Positions 24,301 through 39,942 of a DNA stretch of 64,000 nucleotides are shown one piece after another (position 1 is the stretch's first letter; each line of letters starts with the position of its first letter). The notes under the pieces were generated by a model, which worked only from the letters and a program-made list of their open reading frames with translations, made no database searches and had not been told where the DNA came from. Position numbers and translations under genes: made by a program. The DNA comes from Rugalucina vietnamica (lineage: Eukaryota > Mollusca > Bivalvia > Lucinida > Lucinidae): NCBI GenBank assembly GCA_964017185.1, contig OZ024875.1, forward strand, positions 43,617,486 through 43,681,485. Reading direction: 5' to 3'.

Positions 24301-27300
24301 AAATGGAATTCATTTCTTAAATAAAATATGCCATCGCGTATACGTAACCCGTCACTGTACTTTACTCTTATTTGGCCATGAGGTGGCAAAAATATATGAC
24401 CAGCATTAATCTCAATGAATAAAAATGTCAACACAAACGCTATGGAAACAGGGAAAACAGACAGTCAGTTATATATTGAATGGCAAATGCTCGAAAGAGT
24501 AATTTTCGACACGATTTTAAATTGCGTCTATAAAAGTACGCGATGTCAGGATTTTAAATCAAAAGTTACAAAAATCTTTAGGCGCTAAATTAAACATTAA
24601 TGTGGTATAGATATCATTATCCTGACATTTCAGATGTACGAAGTAGACATTTATAAAGACAAACTTGATTTCAAAATGTTAAACACTCCAATTTTGCCAT
24701 ACTTTTTCAACAGTTTTGTTCTTTCGTAAAATGTCAATGTTGAAGGTCAGTTCTCCAATTTATGTTTGTAACAGATCATTTCAAAATGCTCTTCATTGCT
24801 TCATTGACATGGGGTGCATTTTGTCCAGTCGTGGCGCATGGTGTGCAGAAATCAGCATTAAGAAACGCTGCTTTTCATTAAAATGATAACTAAAAACTTA
24901 CCCTACATTTTTTAAATCTGATAAGCTGAGGCAAAACTGTCATTGGTCTTTGCTACGACATACTTTCTTTCTAATTGAATGAATGTTGAAGTCGCGATGT
25001 CGCATTATACTTTGGAAATATAACTTTAGTAACTTTAACTAGAATATGCTTAACTGTTGTCGAGATGTATTCTTTTATATAACAATATTGAACACCGTAT
25101 CTTGCAAGAATCTACTCATAATCTTGTACGACAAAGCCTGCTTACAATGATCAATTAATTAATGTATTTACATATTTATATATTCATAAAAAATCATGTT
25201 TTTTCTTTTGTGTGTATTCTGGTCATATTTGTCTACGCATAAAATAAACATAATATCGTAAATCTTAACACCACACATAATATTAATCCATAAAAAATTA
25301 ATCGCTGAATTCTTCGCTATAGCTGCTTTATTCAACGTCAACCAGACGTAAGTGTTCTGAAGATAACCTAACAGTGGCTACAAGAAAGGGATTATGTGAA
25401 AGCAAACCATCTCCGGAGATAGATAATAATACAAGTAGCCCAGGGGCAACGATCGCTCACCTGAGAGCCAACAAGTACAGTCACTGGACAAAGTAGTTGG
25501 GGTTTTTACCATGTAGGGTATGATGGCCATCTTGGTCATGTGACCTTGAAACCCTACTTACATCAGCAGAAGAGCTCTCGTCGGGATTGTGTATCCTCTT
25601 TTTTTCTGCCATTTTGGTTCACTTGAAAAAATCATCTAACAAGGTCAGGGTCCTATAATGACCCCTGGGGTTGGGCCATATTTGACCCCAGGGGCAAGAT
25701 TGGCAGGATTTATGTAGAGCTCCACATGACAATGCTGTATATCAAAATATACAAGCTTTGTGTCATGCTGTTGCAGAGAAGATTTTATTATCATTTATTT
25801 CCATTATAAGTCTATGGTAGATAATGACATGCCTGGGGCGTGGCCTGTATGGACCCCAGGGGCACCGTTGGCAGGATTTATAAAGAGGAACACTATACAT
25901 TGCTACAAACAAAATATGAAAGCTCTGGGCCTTGTGGTTTCGGAGAAGAAGATTTTTTTATGTTTTTCCCATGACGCCCCCGGAGCGGGGCTCGTGTGGA
26001 CCACAGGGGCACGGTTGGCAGGATTTATAAAGAGGATCACTATATATTGCTACAAATAAAATATGAAAGCTCTGGGCCTTGTGGTTTCGAAGAAGAAGAT
26101 TTTTTTATGTTTTATCCATTACCCACCCCTGGGGCAGGGACCGTATGGACCCCAGGGGCACGGTTGGCAGGATTTATAAAGAGGACCACTATACATTGCT
26201 ACTGACAAAATATGAAAGCTCTGGGCCTTGTGGTTTTGGAGAAGAAGATTTTTTATGTTTTTCCCATTGTAAGTCTATGGGAGCTAATGACCCCCGGGGC
26301 GAGCCATTTTTGACCCCAGGGGCATGATTGGCAGGATTTATATAGAGGACCACTAAACATTGCTACATACAAAATATGAAAGCTTTGGGCCTTGTGGTTT
26401 CGAAGAAGATTTTTTTATGTTTTTCCCATGACACCACCAGGGCGGGCCCGTATGGACCCGAGGGGCACGGTAGGCAGGATTTATAAAGAGGACAATTATA
26501 CATTGCTACTGACAAAATATGAAAGCTCTGGGCCTTGTGATTTCGGAGAAGAAGATTTTTTTATGTTTTTCCCATTGTAAGTCTATGGGAGCTAATGACC
26601 CCCGGGGCGGGGCCATTTTTGACCCCAGGGGCATGATTGGCAGGATTTATATAGAGGACCACTAAACATTGCTACAAACCAAATATGAAAGCTCTGGGCC
26701 TTGTGGTTTCAGAGAAGAAGATTTTTTTATATTTTCATCATGACGCCCTCGGGGCGGGGCCCGTGTGGACCACAGGGGCACGGTTGGCAGGATTTATAAA
26801 GACGAACACTATATATTGCTACAAACAAAATATGAAAGCTCTGGGCCTTGTGGTTTCGGAGAAGAAGATTTTTTTATGTTTTACCCATGACCCCCCGGGG
26901 CGGGGCCCGTATGGACCCCAGGGGCATGGTTGGCAGGATTTATAAAGAGGACCACTATACATTGGTACTGACAAAATATGAAAACTCTGGGCCTTGTGGT
27001 TTCGGAGAAGAAGATTTTTTTTTATGTTTTTCCCATTGTAAGTCTATGGGAGCTAATGACCCCCGGGGCGGGGCCATTTTTGACCCCAGGGGCATGATTG
27101 GCAGGATTTATATAGAGGACCACTAAACATTGCTACACACAAAATATGAAAGCTCTGGGCCTTGTGGTTTTGGAGAAGAAGATTTTTTTATGTTTTTCCC
27201 CATGACCCCCCGGGGCAGGGCCCGTATGGACCCCAGGGGCACGGTTGGCAGGATTTATGAAGAGGACCACTAGACATTGCTACACACGAAATATGAAAGC

Positions 27301-29387
27301 TCTTGGCCTTGTGGTTTCAGAGAAGAAGATTTTTATATGTTTTTCCCATTGTAAGTCTATGGGAGCTATCCGTTGCCATGGAAACCAGAGTTGTGATCCG
27401 ACCTGGCCCAAAACCTAACATAACCTTTCCCCCTCCTCAATGATGCTTTAGATAAAATTTGATCACGATTGGCCTTGTTGTCTTAGAGATATTCAAGTTT
27501 GAAAATGTGAACGGACGGACGGACGCACGGACGCACGGACGGACGCCGGCTCGACCACTATACTATAAGCTCACCTTGTGAGCCTTCGGCTCAGGTGAGC
27601 TAATAAGGCACAATAAAAAGCAAAATAAACTTTGCTGCTTTCTTTCAATGTCGGTTAAGGCGCTAGCGGTTTGCACTGACGTCAAACGTAAAGTGCTCAA
27701 AACACAGAGACATTCGATTACAGAGCCAAAACTTATGGTACTTTTACGATAGTCCAGTGCCTAAGTTCGAAAAGTTTTGAATTTGTTTCAATTTTACACG
27801 CAAAAATAAAGTTTTCTTGAAAAACGTTTAATAACGTAATTACCACATGTTTATTGCAAATGAAAGCCAACCAACAGCATTCGTTTGGTTTTTGGGGTAT
27901 CTTTCCAAAATCATGTTTGGACTGAAAAATATTTTCGTCCCGATTGACCTTTTATGCAATTTATTTTTGTTGATTTTTGGGTAACGCTGTTAAATCATAC
28001 TGTATGTCGTTAATCGCGAACACTGGCATATCGTTTTTTGGTACTGAAGTTATGCAGACCGATTGTAGTTTTCAGTTCAATAAACATTTCTAAAAACAGC
28101 CTGTATTCTGAGAAGAAGAATCGATAATGCAAGTTTTTTTCCGTGAGTAGAAATTCTATACCAAATGGAGATGTTTTCATTTATGTAGCTGAGAAATTGT
28201 CTAAGTCGTTCGCGAGACCTGAAATAAAGCTCCGTAGGTAAAGTTTTCAAAACATCTATAAGTTCTTGCGTTGTTATTTTTTTTTTTTATATTCTAGTCC
28301 AAGATGATTTTTTATTAATTTTGCGGAAAAAAAACGATCATTTTATGGGGATTGAAACAATAACTTTTCATAGAGAAAACAAAAACAAAAAAACTTCCTT
28401 TGACGTTATGTTATCTTATTATAAATTATTCAAGCAAATATGGATAAACACGTTTTCGACTTGCTTTTAACCACTTCAATGAGCGGCGCCATAAGAAAAC
28501 GGCCTTTACGAAAACAAAGGCGCAGATCAGCTGTGCAGTTTTCGCTACTCGGATAGTACAACCCTTCTATTTTTTAAAAAATACAAAAATCAGACCTACT
28601 GCCAATTTCTGAGACTTTACATGTCGGTTTGTGTCAGACCTGGTCGGAAATCCCGGAGCCTGGCTTCCTCACGTCGCGGTTAAAGGAAAAGATGTTTGTG
28701 AAACGTATACCCCCTTAAACCCCACTTTTATATAGCAAAACTCGGGTTTGCAGGGGTATACCTATTTTTCTTAGTTTTGCTCCAAAACACAGATTGTGGG
28801 TACTCATTTGAACCGCCTCGGCGAGGCGGTTCTAACGTGTACACAGCATCAATGTTTTCAGCAAAAATAAAAAAAACTATCAAAAAAATCTACATATTTT
28901 TTTTATCAATTTTTACAACTTAAAATCTCTGTATCATCAGGAAAACATGTCCGTGTAAGGTATACCCCCTTGAACCCCACTTTTATATAGCAAAAATGGG
29001 GTATGCAGGGGTATACCTATTTTTCTTATTTTTTGCTCCAAAACATAGATTGTGGGTACTCATTAGAACCGCCTCGCCGAGGCGTTTCTAACGTGTACCC
29101 ACAATCTATGTTTTGAGCAAAAATAAGAAAAATATCAAACTTTTTCAGCTGAAAATTTTCAATATTTAAAGCTAAAAAAATCTCTGTTTATTGCATGGAC
29201 GAGTTTTCGTAATGATTACATGGATGTGTTTTCGAAATGCTTACCAATTAGTGAATGTTACAGGACTATGATCCATCCAGGTGTACGTGTAAAATCCCTC
29301 TGGCTGGAGTGTCCGCTGGAAACCTGTCAATCAAACGTGAAAGCTGTTAAGGTTAAAGTAGGCAATGATCTGGAAATGGCGCAATCA

Positions 29388-29445
<58 letters not shown>

Positions 29446-29784
29446 CTGAACTTACGAGGGAAAATCCAAATTAAAAAAAAATACTGCCATAAATAGGAAC
29501 ATTTGTTTAACATGACATGTTTAAGCAAGTACAAATCTCGTAAATATCGCATAGATTAAGGAAGGTGCATTATATTCAGTCTCTTTTTTGCTGTCCCATA
29601 GTCCTTTGTAATCGTGAAATGGTATAAGTATACTTAAGTGAAGTGAAAACAAAGGAGTGGGGGCTACAAGTAGAGCAAACATATCATAAGTCAGTTTCTC
29701 ACCTAACTTGCTCACTTACATACTTATATTTGTAACCTGCTGGTGTAGTATAGCGATAGATGTCTAGTATACTACTGATGATGC

Positions 29785-29852
<68 letters not shown>

Positions 29853-31851
29853 CTTTAGGGTTATCCTTTTATCATTCTCCCAGTGTTTTTTGTTGTTGTT
29901 GTCTCTGCTGTATGTATATTGTTATCATAATTTAACTCAAACGTTAACGGATATAAGTAGAGATTTTCGGTGTAGGCACGTGTTGTGGTTCGACGTCGTA
30001 AATGTGAATGTCACGTATGTTTCTATTGTTCAAATATATTAATTCACAACTGCGATGTCGTATCTGCGACACGGGTCTGCGATATGATGTCTCCGACTGT
30101 ACTCGAGATAATAGAATAAATTAGCCGCGACGCGAGAAAACCGGTCTTCGGGAGTTCCGACCAGCTCAGACATAAACCGGCCTGTACAGTCACAGAAACA
30201 GGCTAGAAGCTTGAAATTTCGAATTTAAGAAGAAGAGAAATTGTACTATCCGTGTAGCGAAAACAAAGGCGCTGATCAGCTTCGCAGTTACTGCGAAGCT
30301 GATCTGCGCCTTTGTTTTCGCATAGGCAATAATCCCGTTTTCTCACGATGCGGCTCATTAATTATTGTATCAATCATGACCACGCTCAACGCCAATCATT
30401 CAATATTGTTTTGCTTAAAGAAATACCAGGTACATCACATGTAACTTACCAATGGACGCTGCATTAATTCCACATTTTGTTTTCTCGTCACGCAACGCTT
30501 AAAACCAAAAGCTATATCCAACGTGTATTGAGCCCATAGACATTGACGACCATATTGTGCATGCAAATCGTGCTTTTTGTGATCTTTATAATTGACCTTA
30601 AGACTTGAGTCGTGTCATGAGAAGAAAGTTTTGTGACATACTTTTATTAATTTACTTAAAATTACATTATAATAAGATCAAAGCCTGGCTCCTTCTGCCT
30701 CTATGGCGAATAGAAGTGATTAAAATCCAGCTCTACCGGATGCGAATTGGTGCGCATAATGGGTGCCACTGTAAAATCAAAATAGAGCATCTCAACTCTT
30801 TCCAGCTTATGATTTTGTATCAATCTTACTGATACGATCGGGAAATTTTGAACTGAACCCAGGTCCGAACAGTTCGAACGCAAATGCTGAGTCGTCTGAT
30901 GAATCTATGATATCAAACAATGTTTCTATCGTGTATTACAATATACAAAGTATGAATAACAAAATCGACTTGAGAGTGTCCGAACTTAGAACCTTTAATA
31001 ATAATTTGTCTTACGGAAACTTGGCTAAACAATAAAATTTCCAGTGAATCTGCTAGAATAGATAACTTTAAACTGTTTCGAAGGGACAGGCAGGCAGACA
31101 ACCCTGGAGGAGGGAAATGTGGCTATGTCATAGACAATATTTATTCTCGTCGAAGGGCAGACTTGGAATTACTGTACATTGAGTGAATCTGGGTTGACAT
31201 AAATTTTCACTATAGAAAATTTCTTCTTGGAACCTTTTACAGACCACCTGACGCTCAAGCCCAAACTCTATCTTATATAGAAAGTTCCTTTAATCTTGTG
31301 ATGGACAGTGATATAAAAGACGGGTTCATAACTGGAGACTTTTATCTGGATACACTCAAACCCACAAGCAACCACAAAATCACCAACTTATGTCAATATT
31401 TCAATCAATTTCAACTCATAAACGAACCTTCAAACTTCATTGATAGATCTTCCACTATCATAGATCTGGTCTTCACATCTGATAAAATAGCATACTTTCA
31501 AACGGAGTCGGTGACCCTTTTCTTAAGCAAAATGTACGATTTATTGCCCAATATATTTTGTTTTAAACTTTCACAGACCTGTCACACCAGTAGTTCGTAG
31601 ACATATATGGTTATATGAACGTGGTAATTACGAATCTATTTCTCAAGATATCTTAGAAACAAATTGGGATGCGTTAAAACATAACGACACTGACATATAT
31701 GCAAGAAATATAACGGAGCAAATTTCAACATTAGCAAAAAGCATATTCCAAACAAATCGATAAAAATACGTGAAACTGATCCTTCTAACCAGTGAAGTAA
31801 AGCAGATTATAAGGAAACGTAAACGGCTATATTAAAGTTCAAATAATCGAA

Positions 31852-31882
<31 letters not shown>

Positions 31883-34800
31883 CATCTTATTTCGAAAAGT
31901 ATAAACACATAAGAAATAAAATCATCGCTGAAATTCGCAAATCAAAAAAATCAGAAGTCGATAAACTGGCGGCGAAACTTTCTAACACTGATATTGGCCC
32001 AAACGACTGGTTGAAAAACCTTAAACACTTTATCAAACCTGAACAACTGACATCTATTCCTCCGCTCTTTAACGACGACACCATACTCACGGATGAAACT
32101 GAAAATGCCTCTCTACTGAATGACTTCTTTGTCTGGCAGACTATTCTAGACGAAAGTCGAGATTCACTTTTTTCAGATCTCCCTATTCCTGATAACAATC
32201 TAAATACTATTTCTACCTCATCTTTTGAGGTCGAATCTATCTTAAAATCTCTACCCTCAGGAAAAAGCAACAGGACTGGTCCAGATTCTATTAATAATCG
32301 TATCTTGCGAGAATTGGCAACACACTTATCTTCTCCTCTTAGTGATCTCTTTAACTTCTCTTTAATCACTGGTAAGGTACCACTGATGTTGAAGGAAGCG
32401 AGCGTTACTCCAATTTTTCTAAAAAAGTGAACCCCTCGTTTGCTTCTAACTATAGATCCATTTCAATCCTTAGTGCAGTGGGGAAAGTATTAGAAAAAAT
32501 CGAACATAATCACCTATTCAACTTTGTTCGCGATCACAACCTACTATCAGCCTTGCAATCGGATTTTATACCCGGCGACTCCACAGTCAATCAGCTAATA
32601 GACATTTATAACACTTTCTGTAAGTCTCTTGACGAAGGTAAAGAAGTTCGAGCAGTTTTTTTTTCGACATTAGCAAAGCGTTTGAGAGAGTTTGGCATAA
32701 AGGTCTTCTCTACATCCTCCAATCTGTTGGAAATTTCCGATTCCCTTTTACTTTGGTTCAGAAACTACCTAGCTGAACGTAAACAAAACGTGTTACCAGG
32801 TGGTGCTTCTTCTTTGAAATATATTAAAGCAGGTGTGCCACAGGGTTCTATCTTAGGACCGCTCCTCTTTCTAATCTATATTAATGATATTGTTGATAAA
32901 ATACATTCTTGCATCAGATTATTTGCAGATGATATAAGCCTATATATTATTGTTGATAATCCTTTACAAGCAGCTACAACACTTATCAAAGATCTAGAAA
33001 AATTACACTTTTGGGCATCCAAATGGCTGGTAACTTTTAATCCTTTTAAATCTGAGGCTATAACATTCACACGAAAGCGCATTAAACCCCTTCATCCTCC
33101 TTTATACATGAACCATCAAACCATTAATGAGGTATCATCACATAAACATTTAGGACTTATCTTCTCAATTGCAAGCAACTGGCATAAACACATTGAATAT
33201 ATCCAAACTTAAGCTTGGTTTCGTATAATTATCATGCGTAGGTTAAAATTTAAACTTGACAGAAAATCTCTCGAAATAATATATATGTCATTTATTCGAC
33301 CTCTTCTTGAATACGCCAGTGTTGTCCGGGAGAATTGCACTGAGTATGAGTCCGAAGAACTTGAAAAATACAAAATGAGGCTGCCCGTATCGTCACGGGA
33401 GCCACTAAACTCGTTTCTCTTGAAGCATTGATATAGGCTGGGAAATCCCCGAGACTAGGAGGGAAAAACACAAACTTATTCAATTCAATAAAATGAATAA
33501 TAAATTTACTCCAGAATACTTGTCCTCACTTGTTCCGCCTACCGTAGGTAATGCAGTAAGATATCCTCTACGAAATGAATGCAATCTTCAAACTGTTCCT
33601 GCAAAATCAAAACAATACTATGAATCTTTCCTTCCATCAACTACGCGACTCTTCAACGCTCTATCAGATGACATTGAAAAAAAACCCTCCCTCGCAGCTT
33701 TCAAAACAAGACTCAATCGAAACACAATAATACCCCCTGCTTATTTCTACACTGGCTCTAGGTAAGGGCAAATATATCACGCTCGTTTACGACTCAAATG
33801 CAGTTCTTTGCATCAACACCTCTTTCTTAAAAAAGTCGAAGCTGATCCCTTGTGTGAGTGCGGAGAGCATTTCTTTTTCCATTGCCATCGCTATCGAAAT
33901 TTACGCCAATATCTGTTTAACAAGGTTTCAGCATTATGCCAACAAACTATAGAATTTATTTTGTTTGGAAACACAGATATGCCATTCGATGACAACAAAG
34001 AAATCTTTCTTGCTGTTCAAGATAACATTTTGAAATCTAACAGATTTTGAACTCGATACATTTACAATATCCTTCAGAGTTTATCTGACGGATAACATGT
34101 TTAATGCATTATACGTTAGTCTTTATTCTTTTTTCTTCAGAATATTTTTTTTTAAAATGACTGAGTTTACTAAAAGTGCAAAATGATGCAAAGCTTCAAC
34201 CAGCATGGATCTGAACCTAAAATAAACTTGCTTAAGAATCCTTTTCATTTTTCTCCATTCCCCGAGGATCAACAATTTATTCTAAAATCTCTAAACGACA
34301 ACGTTTTCACAAGGAATTGTTAAACATATCTTTCTAAAATTGACAGTTATGACAATCATAAAAACAGCGTACATAAACTCATAGCACACTTTTGGAGACA
34401 GATTAAAATAAGTCTCCAGACTTCTTTCTGGAACACATTTGTATAATGCTTATATTGTATACTATCTGTACTGTTTTATTGTTATTTATACTATGTGAAT
34501 TGTACAAATGAAATAAAGATTAAACCAAATATCGCATACAGACCGCGCCATTTTACAACCATGGTGACGCATCTATAGGTGGCGCACGCGATTTTTCGGT
34601 TGTGTCCTGTGTCAAACATACGTATCTCGATAAAATGTGCATTAGGCACGCGAATCGCAGGTTCAGATAATGTTGTAAAGTTTAAACGAAATTGAAATTA
34701 GCGATTTTGAAATACAAATACAATTGTTCACTTGAAGTCGGTACATTTAACGTTAAAAACGTCGTCGCTAGATCAAAAATAAATGTATGCAAAACGGAAA

Positions 34801-37800
34801 CATTCAATGAATAAATCAGCTGTGTAAAGATATTCCCGTTGAGATAGCATAAAAAGATGGAAGGTGAAAAATATAATAAAAAAATAAAGCGCGACACTAG
34901 TGACTTAAAAGCGTAATCCGGCTGCATGCAGAGAGCTTACAATGAGGAAATTTGTGTAGCAATAACGAAAACCTGTCCATGCAATAAACAGAGATTTTTG
35001 AGCTTTGAAAAATGAAAATTTTCAGCTGAAAAATTTTGATATTTTTCTTATTTTTGCTCAAAATCTAGATTGTGGGTACCCCTTAGAACCGCCTCGCCGA
35101 GGCGGTATTAACGAGTACCCTTAGTCTATGTTTTGGAGCAAAAATAAAATAGTCCATGTTTTGGAGCAAAAATTAAAAGAATATGTATACCCCTGCATAC
35201 CCCAGTTTTGCTATATAAAAATGGGGTTGCAGGGGGTAGACATTCCACGGACATGTTTTCATGATGAATTTAAAGTGTGAATTTGTTTTGCGTTTTGAAT
35301 ACTGACGGAAAAATTTTGAAGGCTGAAGAACAAATATGTGAAATTTCCTTTATCTATGGCATTTGTTTGAATAAATGGCCATGTGCGACGAGTGGGTGTT
35401 TACTCCAAACAGAATAAAAACGTCAACGGCGTTACAAAATCAAAGATGACGTGCAACGGGTAGACCATAGTGACCTTTTTGTCTTGACTGTCGATTTTTA
35501 ACGGGTCGTTATTTTTTCCTGATATTTGCCAGAATAATCTAGACATATTCCGATGTACATGTACGTTCATTTTATTGTAAAAGCATTCAACTGATCTTTA
35601 TAGAAGCTACAACAAAAAGGTACAAGTAGGCAAAGATCAGGAAAAATGCAATCAGAAAAAGATTCCCACTACAAAAACCGAGGCGGAAAAACTAAATTAA
35701 CAATAGGTACTTATACCATGAAAACATATCGTAAGCCGAATGAGCAGCTATTTAGCCATTATGCGGCCACTCAGTTACCTAAACTTAACTTAAAATGTGA
35801 AAACATGCATAAGGCGCAACAGCACAAACATTTAAAAATCAAAGACAAACACTCCCGGTAAAGAAAAAAAAAATAAAAAAAAAAAAACAAGGCAAACGCG
35901 ATTTTTTTTATTTCTCGGAGAAACACGTGGAAATATGCCAGGTAGACAAAATTTCTCGGTTTTTCTCGGTGAAATTTCTCGGTGTTTCTCCGAGAAAGGT
36001 AATTACCTGGATTTGTCGATCAAAGTCGGTTTCGCGGAGTCTCTCGGAGGAATTTAAAAAGATAGGTACATGTATGATAATTTTTGAATAAATATGAAAC
36101 AATTAAAATTGTAAGTTTTTACAAGTATGTTTATAAGTTTTTACAAGTATGTTTACAAATGGAGATGGCTTATAATCCACATTTAATGTTTTGTTTGCAT
36201 TAATATTTATAATGACCTTTATCACCTGTGTTGATTTTTACACCATCTACGATTACCCATCTTTGAACAGAAGAATGGATGAGAAACTCATTTAATATTA
36301 AAGGACATCATTCGAGATTCGCATCTTGAGCATTGTCCTTTCCGACAAAGAATGAAATTACCACACTTCCATTGAACATGTGGATAATCAGTAGCCAGGA
36401 AAACATGTCTGTGAGATATATATAAAAACTGGGGTTTGCAGAAGTCACATATACCTATTTTTTTCTTATTTTTGATCAAAAACATATTGTGTGGGTACTC
36501 GTTAGAACCGCCTCGGCAAGACGGCTCTAAGGTGTACCCACAATCAATGTTTTGAACAAAATTAAAAATGTCAAAACTTTTCCGATGAAATTTTCAATTT
36601 TTGTTTTTGAAAAAAATCTCTATATATTACATGGGCAAGATTTCGCAACGAATGACATTTGATCGAAGGTATTTAATTCTGTACTGTTGCAATGATTTAA
36701 TAGGTGGTTTACTTTTTATTACATGAATGTCAGGATAAACACGGGCCATCAAAATGACAGGCATATACCGGCCGCAACCTTTTCTTTGCGAAGCGAATAC
36801 ACTATCTTTAAGACCACTGCGACCAGTCTTATTAAATGCTCGTACCTAAGTCGTCCGCCAGCATTACTTGGTATGCTGTTAACGTACTTACATTAATTAA
36901 ATATAAAGATTATAGCTCAATATAAATCACAAATAATTTGACAACTCGTATATATATATATATATATATTGGTACGTATTATATCGAAATTTCATGAAGT
37001 AGGAAAGAATTTGCAGGAAAAGTTATTCTCCATGAACAACCACAAAGCCGTTTAAGTCATGATGGGATCGCCTAAATTGATGCCCTTTCGCCCTTATCCA
37101 TGCATGGTATAAACTTACAAAAATAGTCAATGAAAATTACAAAAATCGCTCTTGACTGATGTGGCATAGTTGTAGAGTGGGGGAGACAGAATCACCAGGA
37201 GGCGTGTTCCAGCATACACGTGTACTTGTGTCGTATTCTCTTATAAACACGAATGTGACACTGCTCCTTCACATGGTTGAAAAACTGTCTGCCGTAAAGT
37301 GAAATATAAAAATCAAGCAAATAGAAAATGCCGACCGTGGAGCGAAAAATATCATATTATTTCTTCCAAACTGACGGCTTTGTACATCACCTTCTATTCA
37401 CCTTCATATTCTATTGACGAACATGCATCATTAAAAATGAGCCGACTCGTGAGAAAACCAACACTGAATGTGGTTTCTGAACAGGTCTGACACAAACCGG
37501 GCTGTACAATTTACAAGCACAGAAGTTGGCTAGAGGCTGAAAATTTCGAATTTAGAAAGTAGACGAATTGTACTATCCGTATGGCGAAAAACAAAGGCGC
37601 AGATACTGCGACGCTGATCTACGCCTTTGGTTTCGCATATGCAGATTGTTTGTTTTCACATCAGGCGGCTCAAATCATTCTTGAGTAATAAGTTTTTTTT
37701 TGTTTCCATTTTTTTATTTTATTCCACGAATTAAAATGATATATGGCATAATTTCTTCATAACATCTTAGACACAAATGGCAGAAGCGCTTTCGGAAGGA

Positions 37801-39897
37801 GAGGTTTCATCCACTTCTAAAGATTTCTTAAGGATTCGATACTGTCAAGTTGCATACATACATGCACTTTGTAACGAATATTTGATTTGGTCGCTAAGAC
37901 CAGAGATTGACAATTAATTTGACAGTTTGACCTTAAACATTCAATTAGTTATTTCTTTAGCAGATTTGCGGTATGTGTGGAACATTGTAAATGCACATGT
38001 ATATTCAGTCCAGAACATTTTAAATGTCTTAAATTTTTATTTCGCACCTTCTATAATTCACAATGATATTATTAGACAAGAAAAATGCATTTTGTGCAGC
38101 AAACATATTTGTATAAGACACACTGTTTAAATATTTCGCACAGTACTTTAAAGTAAGTTGCTTACATAATTACTTTTATTTACATGTACATTAATTAGGG
38201 ACAATGTCGGTTATTCTTTTTGTTTTCGTTTACGTACACATCACTTTGTATTTTTCCGTCATTTTTGTTTCAATACGACATCGATATATAAATGTAGATG
38301 TGCCAAACGTACACACTCATGTATCTGCAGTTTATTGCGTGTCGGATTCTGTTTCGCTCGTTATTGTAAGTGACGGGTTTGCTAATACGAATGTTGTGCA
38401 GCGAGGGGAGATTCATGTTCTTTACTTTTCAGGGTGGTTGCTGTTGCACCGGTTCTGTATCAGTATTTGCATATAACCCACTTTGAATGTCAGGACATCC
38501 AAAACTTGGATCGAAGTCACATAAAGCGGTGAAAACGTACCGACACAACCGTGGCTGTGGACTAGCAATATTGCACAATGATTTTTCTATTGATACACAT
38601 ACATAGTTTGTATAGACGGTCACGGTATTTTTTAAAACCGACACCAAAATATAAAGTCATGCATTTGTTTTCGTGTAAAATGAGTGTACCCGTTCCTGCT
38701 TTCTACGCAAACATTAAGTTTAAGCGCAAATTAGCTTTCGTAATGGCAATATTATCGTTTTATATGTGTTTCGTTTCGGATATTTAAACATGCAATTTCT
38801 ACATGGAGTCGGAATTTCAAACGCTGATTGTTTCTTTGGTTCGTTGTAATCTATTTTCTGATGATATGATAGAAGCCCGCTTCCACTACTAGGATTAATA
38901 CATTCGATGTCCGGCGCTCTAGCATTATGAAAAATTGCCCATGCGATATACAGAAAGCGTCATCCACGTTAAATACTGTATGGATAAATAAATAAATACA
39001 TAAGAAAGAGAATTTTCAGCTGTAAAATTTTGTACATAGCAAAGTAGGAAGTAAATGGTAGTTATAATACTAATGCTTTAAACATTAATTGTCGGTACAC
39101 TTGTTCATCCCACATTTACTTTAATTAACTGAGCCGCGACGTCAGAAAGCCGGTCTGCAGGGTTCCCAACCAGTTTTGATACAAACCAGACTGTACAGAC
39201 GCTGAAGATGGATAGAAACCTGATATTTCAGATTAAAAAAGAACGGGAACAGCACTATCAAAATCGCTGATCATTTCTTTCTATTTAGAATATTTAAAAG
39301 GATTATGATTAATGAAAAACTAACATAAAAGTAAAATCGATTTTTATAATTCATACTCGTGCACAATATTTCTCCGAGAAACTCCGCGAACAGGTATATC
39401 TGGACTTATGTTTTCACCGATAAATATCTGCGGTCGCGGCGAAATTTCGCGGTGTTTCTCCGAGAAATTGGAATGCATGAAATGCGAAATATTTTAATGA
39501 AAAGAGAAATTTACCGTTCTTTCTCCAAGAAAAAAAAAAAGGCTTAGAGTCCTCCGAGAAACGAGAAATATGTTGTTTTTTCTTAACCGGGACTGTAAAA
39601 AAAAACAACAAAAAAAAAAAAAAAAAAAAAAAAAACAAAAAGAAAAACAAAAAAAAAAAAAAACAAAACAACAACACCACAGAAGTATCGCATTGGAACG
39701 ATCAGTAATAAAAAAATACTGGCAGGCTTAAATCGATTTTACATGACCATAACCTAACCCTCAGCTTCTGCATTGGTTCATAATATTTAGTTAGTTCTTC
39801 GGTCCTCGTGGTGAATCTCTAACAAGTCAATGAATCATCAAGGACAAACAATTAAATCATAATAAACATCCTGATGAATAAAAAAAAACAACAACAG

Positions 39898-39942
<45 letters not shown>

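Noticed and set aside
24240-24434. Minus-strand frame with a hydrophobic start, considered as a signal-peptide exon
   Set aside because: No ATG at the head, it overlaps a foldback palindrome, and it lies downstream of the CUB exons.
30880-30900. SSDE-like codons on the plus strand, considered as an LDLa piece
   Set aside because: No cysteines nearby; this is the 5' part of the LINE.
38204-38647. Plus-strand hydrophobic frame and overlapping minus-strand cysteine-containing frame
   Set aside because: Neither has convincing splice borders, and exons C and D already join in phase across this interval.
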